From the NCBI RefSeq assembly GCF_030646115.1, contig NZ_JAUSMX010000015.1:1-64000 (forward strand): a stretch of 64,000 nt of DNA, read 5' to 3'. Position 1 is the stretch's first letter; every line of letters begins with the position of its first letter. Positions 39,153-47,357 of this stretch are shown piece by piece. The notes beneath the pieces were generated by a model. The model saw nothing but the letters and a program-made list of their open reading frames with translations, searched no databases and was not told where the DNA came from. The position numbers were made by a program, and so were the translations under genes. The stretch comes from Fluviicoccus sp. (GTDB lineage Bacteria; Pseudomonadota; Gammaproteobacteria; Pseudomonadales; Moraxellaceae).

Positions 39153-39553
39153 ACGGGATCAATGACGCCGTCACTGTAATACCAGCGCCCGTTTTCCTGA
39201 CGGAATTGCGAACGCTCGTGCAGCACATGCGGCACCAGGTTGGCGGTGTAAGTGGCGCGGAATTCCACCATGCCTTCGACATCGTCCGGGCCGCCGCTGG
39301 CGGCCAGGATTTCCAGGCTCTTCCAGCGCAGGCCGCGCAAGGTGGCCTGAATGCCCTTCAACTCACCCGGCTCGCGATGCTGGGGATCGCGGGTGGCGAC
39401 CAGGTAATTGGCGTTGCCCAGCGCATAGGCGGCATAGCGGGAGCGCATCAGCTGCTCGGGGGTTTCCGCCGGTTTGAGGCCGGAATGGCGCGGACCGCAG
39501 CAGTCACGATAACCGAGTCCGGAACCGCAGGGGCATAAGGTGTCTTTTTTCAT
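39149..39553 (-). CDS. ychJ: YchJ-family metal-binding protein (SEC-C motif)
   Basis: This 134-residue protein has an N-terminal SEC-C zinc motif (CPCGSGLGYRDCC), found also at the end of SecA, followed by the YchJ domain (LMRSRYAAYALGNANYLVATRDP). Its function is not settled. The ATG at 39,553 begins the protein MKKDTLCPCG; an upstream start exists at 39,583. Confidence 0.85.
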   Translation of the reverse strand: MKKDTLCPCGSGLGYRDCCGPRHSGLKPAETPEQLMRSRYAAYALGNANYLVATRDPQHREPGELKGIQATLRGLRWKSLEILAASGGPDDVEGMVEFRATYTANLVPHVLHERSQFRQENGRWYYSDGVIDPV

Positions 39554-39777
39554 GTCGGAGCAATCCTGATTCGTCAGGCGCACATTCTAACCGGAAACGG
39601 ACCCACCGCATTGCGTATCACTGACGCACCGCGCCGTCAGGAAATCCTGTGACTTCAAGCCAAAATCTCCCGTTATCCGCTCTGGCACGACAGTACCGGC
39701 TCCATGCTATGATCCAAGACGCAGAACACATAAAAACATCACCCGTGACTGCCTTGCAGCCACCAGGATCGGCGCCC

Positions 39778-41631
39778 ATGCTCACTGCTGTCGTCACCCG
39801 TTGCGTTTTCCGCTCCCTGCTGATACTGGCCCTCTGGATGTCTGGCATGATGCCGGCACTGGCGGCTCCGGTCGTAACGGTCGGCCCGCAAACCTCCGGA
39901 CTCAATCTCGCCGGTGCGCTGGAAACCCGTTTCACCCCCCGTGACGCCACGCTTGAGCAAATACGCGCTGATTCCGTTAACCCTTGGCAGGCCAATCCCC
40001 GCAAGCTCAGCAACTTCGGCCAGTCCGACCAGGCCTTGTGGCTGCATGTGCGCCTGACCGGGCTGGACAACCTGACCGAACGCGCCTTCCTGCATTATGG
40101 CTACCCCAACACGGACTATGTCGATTTCTGGGTGCTTCAGGAAGACCGGGTGATTACCCACTATCAGGGCGGCGACCGCCGGCCGTTCAACATCCGCCCG
40201 GTGCCGGACCGTTTGTTCCTGTTTCCCCTGCCCCCCGCCGCCGGGGAGCTGGATGTGTACCTGCGCCTGGAGTCGCAGGGGCCGCTGGAAGCGCCGGTCA
40301 GCCTGGTGACCGCCCCGCAGGCCTCGGCAGACGAACAGCACAACCTGTTCTGGATCGGCCTCTATTTCGGCGTCATCGCCATCATGGTGCTCTACAACGG
40401 CATCATCCTGGCCATGGTGCGCAACCGCACCTACGTCTATTACATCCTCTATGTCATCAGCTTCGGCTGGCTGCAATTCCTGCTTTTCGGTCTGGGCTTC
40501 CGCTACCTGTGGCCAGAATCTTCCACCCTCAACAACACCCTGACCATGCTGACGCCGTCGGTGGTGTTCGCCTCGGCCATTGCCTTTGTCATCCATTTTG
40601 TGGACCTGCAGAAAAACGGCGCACGCTTTGAAATCCTGACGGCGTGGCTGTTGCTGGGGGTTTGCGGCTTGCTGCTGGTGTCGTCGCTGACCATGCCCTA
40701 TGCTGTGACGCTGGGCGGCTACAAGGCCATGATGTTCCTGTCGGTGGCGATGGGTTTTTATCTTGGCGTGAAATACTGGCTGAAGGGCCTGAAGTCGGCG
40801 CGGATTTTTGCGTTGGCCTGGTTCAGCTATCTGGTGTTCATCATGATTTACCTGCTGGAACTGACCGGCATCGTTGAAGCCAACGGCATTACCCGCAACG
40901 CCCTGGCCATTGGCTCCGCGGTGGAGCTGGCGCTGCTGTCCATTGCCTTTGCCGACAAGATGAACGAGGAAAAGGACAAATGCCTGCTGGCCCAGAACAC
41001 GCTGCTGGATGTGCAGATGCAGATGAACGCCGATCTGGACCGCAAAGTGCGTGAGCGTACTGAAGCCCTGGAAGCCGCCAACCGCCAGTTGCAGGAAGTC
41101 AGCATCACCGACGGCCTGACCCGCATCAAGAACCGCCGTTATTTTGAGGAAGTCAGCCATGCCGAGTACCAGCGCGCCTATCGCGAGAAAACGCCGCTGT
41201 CGGTGCTGATGATCGACATCGATTACTTCAAGCGGCTGAATGACCAGTATGGCCACCAGTTTGGCGACTTGTGCCTGCAACGCGCCGCCGAGCTGATTGC
41301 GGGCGCCTTGAAGCGGCTGCCCGACATCGCGGCGCGCTATGGCGGCGAGGAATTCGTGGTGCTGCTGCCGAACACGGCGCCGGAAGGGGCGCTGACAGTG
41401 GCGCAGCAGATTCACCGCTCCTTTGCCAATCATGAAATCAGCGATGGCGATCATACCGTTTGCATGACGGTCTGCATTGGCATGGCCGGTGAAACGCCGG
41501 ATGGCCGGGACGGGCGCGAAAACCTGCTGAAACAGGCGGATGACTACCTTTATCTGGCCAAGGAAAGCGGACGGAACAAGGTGGTGTGGGCCGGGAATGC
41601 GGATGAAGCCAAAGCGGCAAGGGTATCCTGA
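39778..41631 (+). CDS. 7TMR-DISM sensor with GGDEF diguanylate cyclase domain
   Basis: This 617-residue membrane protein is predicted to make cyclic di-GMP in response to an extracellular signal. It has a signal peptide, a periplasmic beta-rich 7TMR-DISMED2 domain (about residues 30-180), seven membrane helices (about 195-400), a coiled coil (EKDKCLLAQN to EAANRQLQEV) and a GGDEF domain with the active site RYGGEEF. RLPD sits five residues before it, the product-feedback I-site. The N terminus is uncertain; 39,778 is chosen for its AGGAT site and the hydrophobic leader it gives. Confidence 0.88.
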   Translation: MLTAVVTRCVFRSLLILALWMSGMMPALAAPVVTVGPQTSGLNLAGALETRFTPRDATLEQIRADSVNPWQANPRKLSNFGQSDQALWLHVRLTGLDNLTERAFLHYGYPNTDYVDFWVLQEDRVITHYQGGDRRPFNIRPVPDRLFLFPLPPAAGELDVYLRLESQGPLEAPVSLVTAPQASADEQHNLFWIGLYFGVIAIMVLYNGIILAMVRNRTYVYYILYVISFGWLQFLLFGLGFRYLWPESSTLNNTLTMLTPSVVFASAIAFVIHFVDLQKNGARFEILTAWLLLGVCGLLLVSSLTMPYAVTLGGYKAMMFLSVAMGFYLGVKYWLKGLKSARIFALAWFSYLVFIMIYLLELTGIVEANGITRNALAIGSAVELALLSIAFADKMNEEKDKCLLAQNTLLDVQMQMNADLDRKVRERTEALEAANRQLQEVSITDGLTRIKNRRYFEEVSHAEYQRAYREKTPLSVLMIDIDYFKRLNDQYGHQFGDLCLQRAAELIAGALKRLPDIAARYGGEEFVVLLPNTAPEGALTVAQQIHRSFANHEISDGDHTVCMTVCIGMAGETPDGRDGRENLLKQADDYLYLAKESGRNKVVWAGNADEAKAARVS

Positions 41632-41683
41632 TGAAACTTCCGGGAGTAAGCTGTGATCAGGCTTTACTTATGAGAGGTGTTGC

Positions 41684-42115
41684 ATGTCGACTCCCCCGCA
41701 TGTCGCGGAGCAGCATCGCATCGTCATGTTCGACGGCGTCTGCAAGCTGTGTCATGGCTGGTCGAAGTTCCTGATTCGCTTCGACCGGCAACGGCTGTTC
41801 AGCCTGTGCACCGTGCAATCACCGGCAGGTCAGGACTTGTTGCGCTGGGCCGGCCTGCCGACCGACCAGTTTGACACCATGGTGTATATCGAGAACGGAA
41901 AGATCTACACCAAGTCCGATGCTTTCCTGAAAATCATCGCGCAGATGCCGTTTCCCTTCCTTCTGGCCGCGCTGGGCTGGTTGCTGCCGAGGGTGATCCG
42001 GGACTGGGCCTATGACCGCATTGCGTCCAACCGCTACCGCATTTTCGGGCGCTTCGACAGCTGTCTGTTGCCAACGCCGGATCATGAGGCGCGGTTCGTG
42101 CAGCCGTCTCACTAA
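41684..42115 (+). CDS. DUF393 (DCC) family thiol-disulfide protein
   Basis: This 143-residue protein has the family motif FDGVCKLCHGW, a DxxCxxC that resembles a thioredoxin active site, followed by a short membrane-proximal segment (FPFLLAALGWLLPRVI). Members are thought to be thiol oxidoreductases; the substrate is not known. It lies 52 bases after the cyclase, with a 42-base spacer holding no terminator, so they may be co-transcribed. Confidence 0.8.
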   Translation: MSTPPHVAEQHRIVMFDGVCKLCHGWSKFLIRFDRQRLFSLCTVQSPAGQDLLRWAGLPTDQFDTMVYIENGKIYTKSDAFLKIIAQMPFPFLLAALGWLLPRVIRDWAYDRIASNRYRIFGRFDSCLLPTPDHEARFVQPSH

Positions 42116-42118
42116 GAT

Positions 42119-42547
42119 TCAAACCCCCGGATTACGCTGCAGCGTCTGCTGCAGCATCTGCCTCATGGCACGCAGCTTTTCCTCACGCCCGGCAATATCC
42201 TCCGCACCCGCGCCCTGAAGTTTCGCCTCGGCCAGGCCGGTCTCCGCCTGGGCGATATCATGCTCCGCCGCCTTGACGAATTCCCCAAGAATAAAGCGGC
42301 GCTCATCCTGATTCAGGCTGACAGTCTTGATCTCCGGCTCGGCCTCCGCGGGCTTGGCCGCTGCTGCCTGCACCGATGACGGGCTGACAACGGGGGGCGA
42401 TGGCGACACCGCCACTACCTCCGCCGCCGGTTGCAGCCTCACCCCCGCCGCCGACCGGACTTCCCCGCCCGCCCCCAGCCACAACAGCCCGGCCATCACC
42501 GGCGCCGCCAGCGCCACACCCAGCCACGCCTGTTGACGCTTGTTCAT
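42119..42547 (-). CDS. Single-pass membrane protein of unknown function
   Basis: The 142-residue product has one N-terminal membrane helix (WLGVALAAPVMAGLLWLGAG), a Pro/Ala/Ser-rich linker and a helical C-terminal region rich in Glu, Gln and Ala (residues about 75-140) that could form a coiled coil, with the probable periplasmic side carrying SLNQDERRFILGEFVKAAEHD. I recognise no family, though the layout resembles lipase-chaperone-like or other periplasmic helical proteins. Its start overlaps the SDR stop by 4 bases. Confidence 0.6.
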   Translation of the reverse strand: MNKRQQAWLGVALAAPVMAGLLWLGAGGEVRSAAGVRLQPAAEVVAVSPSPPVVSPSSVQAAAAKPAEAEPEIKTVSLNQDERRFILGEFVKAAEHDIAQAETGLAEAKLQGAGAEDIAGREEKLRAMRQMLQQTLQRNPGV

Positions 42548-43374
42548 GCCGTTTTCCCCTGACCGGCTTCCCCGGCCTTCAATGCCTTGCGATACGTCAC
42601 CCCGGCGATACGGGTAATGAGCCGGCGCGGTGTCAGCCGCGTGGCAAACAGTTGAGCCCGGTTAAGCCTGCCCGGCACATGAATCACTTGCCGTGACTGC
42701 ATCGCCGCCAGCCCGTCCCGTGCGCAGGAAGTCGCATCCTGCAACAGCGAGGTGTTCTCGAAATAGTTGAGTTTGCTGCTGCGCGTCATGTCGGTATCAA
42801 TGCCGCCGGGTGAAAACACCGTCACGGATACCGGCTCACCGCGAAGCTCTTCGCTCAGGCTCTGGGCGAAGTTGGTGATGAAGGCCTTGGTGCCCGCATA
42901 CGCCGCCTGGAACGGCAACGGCAACAGCCCCGCCATGCTGCTGACCAGCATGATGCCGCCTTCCCGCCCCTGACTTATCAGGTACGGTGTGAACAGGTTG
43001 ACCAGCCGCACCACGCTGGTGACATTGGTGGCCAGCATGCTCTCGAATCCGGACCATTCCATGTCCAGATGCTTGCCGAAGTGCGTTACCCCGGCATTGA
43101 GAATGACTCCGTAAATTTCCCCCGCCGCCGAGGCTTCGGCAAACACGCGGTCCACGTCCTGAGGTTTCGACAGGTCGGCGGCAATCACCTGGCAGTGGAT
43201 GCCGGTACTGCCTTCCAGCTCGGCCTTCAGCTCGTTGAGACGGTCCAGCCGCCGCGCCACCAGCACCAGATCGGCCTGATCGCGGTTGGCCAGTTGCCGC
43301 GCCATCTCCAGCCCCAGCCCGGAGGAAGCGCCGGTGACCAGCACACGGCGACGGGTGAAATTCATGGGTTTCAT
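42544..43374 (-). CDS. Short-chain dehydrogenase/reductase
   Basis: This 276-residue classical SDR has the cofactor motif TGASSGLGLE, NAG and the catalytic YAGTK with upstream SSMAG. The arginine-rich cofactor loop (VARRLDRLNE) suggests NADP. AGAGGAAACATC precedes the ATG. It lies 26 bases downstream of the FAD-linked lipoprotein and is coupled to the small membrane protein, giving a three-gene operon. Confidence 0.85.
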   Translation of the reverse strand: MKPMNFTRRRVLVTGASSGLGLEMARQLANRDQADLVLVARRLDRLNELKAELEGSTGIHCQVIAADLSKPQDVDRVFAEASAAGEIYGVILNAGVTHFGKHLDMEWSGFESMLATNVTSVVRLVNLFTPYLISQGREGGIMLVSSMAGLLPLPFQAAYAGTKAFITNFAQSLSEELRGEPVSVTVFSPGGIDTDMTRSSKLNYFENTSLLQDATSCARDGLAAMQSRQVIHVPGRLNRAQLFATRLTPRRLITRIAGVTYRKALKAGEAGQGKTA

Positions 43375-43399
43375 GATGTTTCCTCTTAAAATTTCCGGA

Positions 43400-44965
43400 T
43401 CAACGCGGACGCACCGAAATGCCCAAGCGGTCCGTCACCTTGCCGTCAAAGGTGCCGCCATTGAAGCGGCGGTATTGCGCCTTCCACACATCCCACTTCG
43501 GATACAGGCCGCGCAGTTGCGACTCGCCGGTCAGCAGGTTCAGGTCCAGCCCCCAGTGCGGGCGTGCGCCCAGATCCTGGTACATGGTGCGCTGGTAGCT
43601 CTTCAGCAACGGCACGGTGCTCTTGCTGTCGCGCATGCCGATCACTTCCATGAAACCGGTATTCCGGCCCTGTTGCATCGCCACCAGGGCATCGGTCTTC
43701 TTGACGAAACGGATGGCAATCGGCGAGGTGTGAACCATGCCCTGCGCAAACAACTGGTCCGACAAGGCGAAGGAACGCTCCAGCGCCGCCACCGTCTGGC
43801 TGAGGTCGAAAGCGGCTTCGATGCCGATGGCCGGGGTGTCGTTGACCACACCAATATGGAACACTTTATAGCTGACGTTGGTGTAGTTGTCGTCTTCCTG
43901 GGAAGTCAGGCTTTGCTCCAGGATGGTTTTGCCGAGTGAGGGGAAGGTGTCGATGATCGCGGCGATCGGCTGCTCCACCACCGTGATCAACCCGGAGACA
44001 AAATCGGTACCCGGCTGACCGCGTTCACTGGCGGGCTGTTCCGGCAAGGGCGTGTAGGAGCGATGACGTTCGGTGATCAGGAAAGTATGGTCGCCGTTGG
44101 CGTCGGCATAGGGCGTGTACTGCAGTTCCCAGTGCTCCGGCGACGGCTTGTCGGCATAGACCGGCAGCCCCTGCATCAGGCGTTCCAAATAACCGCCGGG
44201 CTTCTTCAGTTCGGACCACTTGATCTTGCGGCGCACCTCCCGCAGCCAGAATTTCTGGTCGGCGCGCAACACCACGGAATACACCACCCCCATGGAGCCG
44301 AAGGAAACCCGGGCCGCGTTGAAGGCGTCATCGTTCTGGATCAGTTCCACGGGAATGGTGGAGTCTTCTTCCAGCCGTCCGCGCCAGGTGGCGGGGTTGG
44401 TGATGCCGTTCGTGGGTTCAATCTGCACCATTCGCCCGCCTTCCACCACCATCTGGATGCTCTGCGCCTGATCGGCGATGGGACCATAAGCCAGGCCGGA
44501 GCCGTGGGTGGCGGTCATCATCACGCCCACAATGGTCTGGCCGTCATAGCCGCCGAGATTGCTGAAGGCCAGCCCCTTGCTGTCCAGCAGGGTATTCAGT
44601 TCGCGGATGCGCATGCCGCTCTGCACCCGCACCAGTTTGTCATCGGCGGGGTTCTTCAGGCGGGCGCGGTCCAGGTTCAACGGCTTGTTGAGCTTTTCCG
44701 GGGTGAACAGCACTTCATTGGTGATGGTGATGTCCGAGGCGGAATGGCCGGAGCCGGTCATGCGCACGCGCTTGCCATTACTGCTGGCGGTGCTGATGTA
44801 ACTCATCAATTGCTTGGCGCTGTCGGGTTGCGCCCGGTATTTCGGCGTCACTTTCTCGGTCTTCATGACGTTTTCCCACTCGTCACAACCGCCCAGCATG
44901 CCGGCCAGCGCGGCCACCCCTGCCAGCTGGATGCCCAGCCTGGCCAATTTTCCGGTTTGTTTCAT
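43400..44965 (-). CDS. Lipoprotein FAD-linked oxidase (D-arabinono-1,4-lactone oxidase-like, VAO family)
   Basis: The 521-residue product has a lipoprotein signal peptide with lipobox LGGC (Cys27), a p-cresol methylhydroxylase-type FAD-binding domain (GSGHSASD and ATHGSGLAYG) and a C-terminal ALO domain ending in HWGLDLNL and YPKWDVW. It therefore probably works at the outer face of the inner membrane or in the periplasm. The donor may be a sugar lactone, alcohol or sterol; this cannot be told here. The start at 44,965 has GGGGG upstream; a longer frame to 45,091 lacks sense. It is the first gene of an operon and divergent from a TetR gene. Confidence 0.8.
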   Translation of the reverse strand: MKQTGKLARLGIQLAGVAALAGMLGGCDEWENVMKTEKVTPKYRAQPDSAKQLMSYISTASSNGKRVRMTGSGHSASDITITNEVLFTPEKLNKPLNLDRARLKNPADDKLVRVQSGMRIRELNTLLDSKGLAFSNLGGYDGQTIVGVMMTATHGSGLAYGPIADQAQSIQMVVEGGRMVQIEPTNGITNPATWRGRLEEDSTIPVELIQNDDAFNAARVSFGSMGVVYSVVLRADQKFWLREVRRKIKWSELKKPGGYLERLMQGLPVYADKPSPEHWELQYTPYADANGDHTFLITERHRSYTPLPEQPASERGQPGTDFVSGLITVVEQPIAAIIDTFPSLGKTILEQSLTSQEDDNYTNVSYKVFHIGVVNDTPAIGIEAAFDLSQTVAALERSFALSDQLFAQGMVHTSPIAIRFVKKTDALVAMQQGRNTGFMEVIGMRDSKSTVPLLKSYQRTMYQDLGARPHWGLDLNLLTGESQLRGLYPKWDVWKAQYRRFNGGTFDGKVTDRLGISVRPR

Positions 44966-45084
44966 CGTGTCCCCCCACGCCATGCGTGATTGATTCTTGT
45001 AATGATGGTTGTTGTGTTGGTCGATACGTTTCCCTGCGCCGCCCGGCGCGGGTAAACTGTAAAGATGGGATGCGACCATAAACA

Positions 45085-45097
45085 TGAGCATCGCTCA
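45085..45097. promoter_or_regulatory. Palindrome TGAGC-ATC-GCTCA, candidate TetR operator
   Basis: This perfect dyad lies in the gap between the FAD-oxidase operon and the divergent TetR gene, 34 bases from the TetR start. The spacing and symmetry fit an operator used by the TetR protein to control both directions. Not tested. Confidence 0.45.
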
Positions 45098-45130
45098 CCT
45101 TTGAGTCTTTTTTAACCGGAACCGGACATC

Positions 45131-45787
45131 TTGTCAAGCGATCCTGAAATGATGCACGCCCACCTGAAACGCGTTCCCCGCCAGGAACGCAGCCAGCTGC
45201 GCTTTGAAACCGTAGTCAATGTGTCCTTGCGCCTGTTCGGCGACAACGGTTACGAGGCGGTTTCGATGCGGGAAATTGCACGGGAAGCGGAGATACCGAT
45301 TGCCTCGGTGTACCAGTACTTTCCGACGAAACAAGCCATCGTCAAGGAAATCTGGCTGCGTTACAGCCAGACGGTGCAGCAAGAGCTGGGCGGCGACCTG
45401 ATGCGTTTTGTGGAAAACGGACGGCTGGAAGGCGGTGAACAACTGATCGACCGCATGGTGGACCTGATCACCGAGCTGCAGCTGTCCAGCCCGGCCTATG
45501 TGGAAGTGTGGGGCTGCATCGCCGCCACCCCGGAGCTGCGCATCCTGAACGATCAGGACACGTTGAATCTGGCCGAAATGGTGACGGAGGCGATCATGAC
45601 CATCCGACCGACGGCGGACCGTGACCGGATGCAGGGCCTGTCATTGATGTTGACCGAATCAGCCAGCGCCATTACCAAGCTGACGCTGGCCCTGCCGGAA
45701 GAGCAGCGCAACCGCATTGTGCGGCAGTTGAAGGAATCGATGAAGGTGCTGTACAAGGCCACGATTGAGGCCTTTGCAAAAGGCTGA
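45131..45787 (+). CDS. TetR/AcrR family transcriptional regulator
   Basis: This 218-residue repressor has an N-terminal helix-turn-helix (VNVSLRLFGDNGYEAVSMREIA, given in part, and IPIASVYQYFPTKQAI). The TTG at 45,131 gives the longest product; an ATG at 45,149 is an equally likely start because no good ribosome site precedes either. It is divergent from the FAD-oxidase operon, which it probably controls, and converges with an extended SDR. Confidence 0.85.
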   Translation: MSSDPEMMHAHLKRVPRQERSQLRFETVVNVSLRLFGDNGYEAVSMREIAREAEIPIASVYQYFPTKQAIVKEIWLRYSQTVQQELGGDLMRFVENGRLEGGEQLIDRMVDLITELQLSSPAYVEVWGCIAATPELRILNDQDTLNLAEMVTEAIMTIRPTADRDRMQGLSLMLTESASAITKLTLALPEEQRNRIVRQLKESMKVLYKATIEAFAKG

Positions 45788-45798
45788 GCCAACGGCGG

Positions 45799-46860
45799 TC
45801 ACCCGGCAAGCCGACGGTTCCGGATCACGGCTTCCACCACCCGTTCCAACGCCGGTTGCCGCAATCCCATCTGCTGCGCCATCCGCTCGGTCTCTATTGT
45901 TTCCAGAGGCTCCTGCCGCAGGAAATCCAGTTTCTCGACCGTAAGCCCGGTCCGGGCCGAGAGCCACGACCACCGCGCCAGTTGCCGCAAACAGGGCACC
46001 GGCAAGGCCAGCAACGGCGCCCGGACACCCGCCGCCCGCGCATAGAGCGTCATCACCGTTTTCAGGTCCGGGGTTCCGGCATCCGCCAGCAGGTATTCCC
46101 GCCCCGCCGCTTCAGGATAATCCATCACCCGCGCCATGAACGCTGCCAGATAGTCCATGCTGACCAGCGGCAGGCGATACTTGCCTCCCCCCGGCACCAC
46201 CGGCAGGCGTCCCGCCAGCAGATATTCTAGGCTGCGCGCCACTTCCTGCGATGCCGGCAACTCCCCCGTCCCGGCATGACCGGCCAGCGTCGCCGGATGG
46301 ATGACCGTCAGCGGCACACCCAGACGCGCCGCCGCCCGCTTCACGGCAAAGTGGCCTTCCAGCTTGGAAGCTTCGTAGGAGCCGGTGCGACGGTAAATGG
46401 CTGGCCAGTCTGCGGCAGATCCATCACCCTGAATTCCCAAGGCGGCCAGATGACCGCTGATGGTCAGCATGTAGCCGGATACCTGAATGAATCGCTGCAG
46501 GGATAACTTCGCCGCGGCTGTCTCCAGCAGCGAAACCGCGCCAACAACATTGACGGCCCGGACTTCGGCTTCCGGCAGGCTCCAGCCAAACAACGCCCCG
46601 CTGTGGAAAATGACGGTGACAGCCGCCATCGCCTGCCAGCCGGCTTCATCCACCCCGGCTCCCGGTCGCGACAGATCCCCCGCCACCGCCTGCACAGCGC
46701 CACCCGCCACGCCGTGGGCTTCCAGCCAGGCCTGCAATTCCGGCAACTGCACCGCCGGACGCCGCAGCAGCACAAACACCGTCTCCCCTTTTTCCAGCAG
46801 CTCCTTCACCAGAAATCGCCCGATATAGCCGCTGGCCCCGGTCACCAGTACAGTCGCCAT
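45799..46860 (-). CDS. Extended SDR / NAD-dependent epimerase-dehydratase family protein
   Basis: This 353-residue enzyme has an N-terminal Rossmann motif TGASGYIGRFL and a catalytic tyrosine-lysine in GSYEASK (YxxxK), typical of extended SDRs close to thioester-reductase and 3-beta-hydroxysteroid-dehydrogenase-like enzymes. The upstream region contains a MerR-type promoter with a 19-bp spacer, so the gene is probably switched on by the divergent MerR protein. Confidence 0.82.
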   Translation of the reverse strand: MATVLVTGASGYIGRFLVKELLEKGETVFVLLRRPAVQLPELQAWLEAHGVAGGAVQAVAGDLSRPGAGVDEAGWQAMAAVTVIFHSGALFGWSLPEAEVRAVNVVGAVSLLETAAAKLSLQRFIQVSGYMLTISGHLAALGIQGDGSAADWPAIYRRTGSYEASKLEGHFAVKRAAARLGVPLTVIHPATLAGHAGTGELPASQEVARSLEYLLAGRLPVVPGGGKYRLPLVSMDYLAAFMARVMDYPEAAGREYLLADAGTPDLKTVMTLYARAAGVRAPLLALPVPCLRQLARWSWLSARTGLTVEKLDFLRQEPLETIETERMAQQMGLRQPALERVVEAVIRNRRLAG

Positions 46861-46894
46861 GATGTTTCTCCCGTTCTTGAAGTGGTATCCGCAA

Positions 46895-46925
46895 GGCTAA
46901 ACCTTGGAGTAGACTCAAGGGTCAA
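46895..46925 (-). promoter_or_regulatory. MerR-type promoter and operator for the extended SDR
   Basis: On the minus strand TTGACC (46,920-46,925) and TTAGCC (46,895-46,900) are 19 bases apart, too long for normal sigma-70. The spacer holds an imperfect palindrome centred on GAGT-CT-ACTC flanked by CCTTG and AAGG. That is the layout of MerR-family targets, where the regulator twists the DNA to restore spacing. The divergent MerR gene begins 22 bases away. Confidence 0.7.
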
Positions 46926-46946
46926 GCGGAATCGGAAAGAAAAATC

Positions 46947-47357
46947 ATGCGGATCGGACAACTGGCCAAAGCGGCCGACGTCAGCTGTGACACCTTGCGG
47001 TTTTATGAACGGCTGGGCCTGCTGCAGGGCCGACGTGAAAACAACGGTTACCGGGACTATCCACCCGCCGCCGTGGAAATGGTGCAGTTTGTGAAACTGG
47101 CGCAGGAGCTGGGCTTTTCGCTGGCGGAGATCCGCGAAATCACCCCGTTACTGATGCAGGGTGGCTTGCCGGTGGAAGAGGTGCAAGCCTTTGTGGCGGA
47201 AAAGATTGCCGTCATCGACCAGCGGATTGCGACCCTGCAGGCGTTGCGCGAACGGCTGGCCGGGTTGGCCCTGGGCAACGACTGCCCCTTGCGGCGGGAT
47301 TGTGAGGCGGGCCAATCTCCGCAAGCCATTCAGTTAATCCGTGCCGAATTCAGATGA
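46947..47357 (+). CDS. MerR family transcriptional regulator
   Basis: The 136-residue product has the winged helix (RIGQLAKAADVSCDTLRFYERLGLL, in part) and a dimerisation helix (VEEVQAFVAEKIAVIDQRI). The C-terminal end has two cysteines (DCPLRRDCEAG), the number and spacing seen in metal-responsive members, though some redox- or small-molecule-responsive relatives also have them. The ligand is unknown. The promoter with a 19-bp spacer on the other strand is its likely target. The 3' end overlaps the next gene, on the opposite strand, by 8 bases. Confidence 0.85.
   Translation: MRIGQLAKAADVSCDTLRFYERLGLLQGRRENNGYRDYPPAAVEMVQFVKLAQELGFSLAEIREITPLLMQGGLPVEEVQAFVAEKIAVIDQRIATLQALRERLAGLALGNDCPLRRDCEAGQSPQAIQLIRAEFR

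Noticed and set aside
39739-41454. 571-codon open frame antisense to the diguanylate cyclase gene
   Set aside because: It overlaps a complete GGDEF sensor gene and reads as His/Gln-rich shadow sequence.
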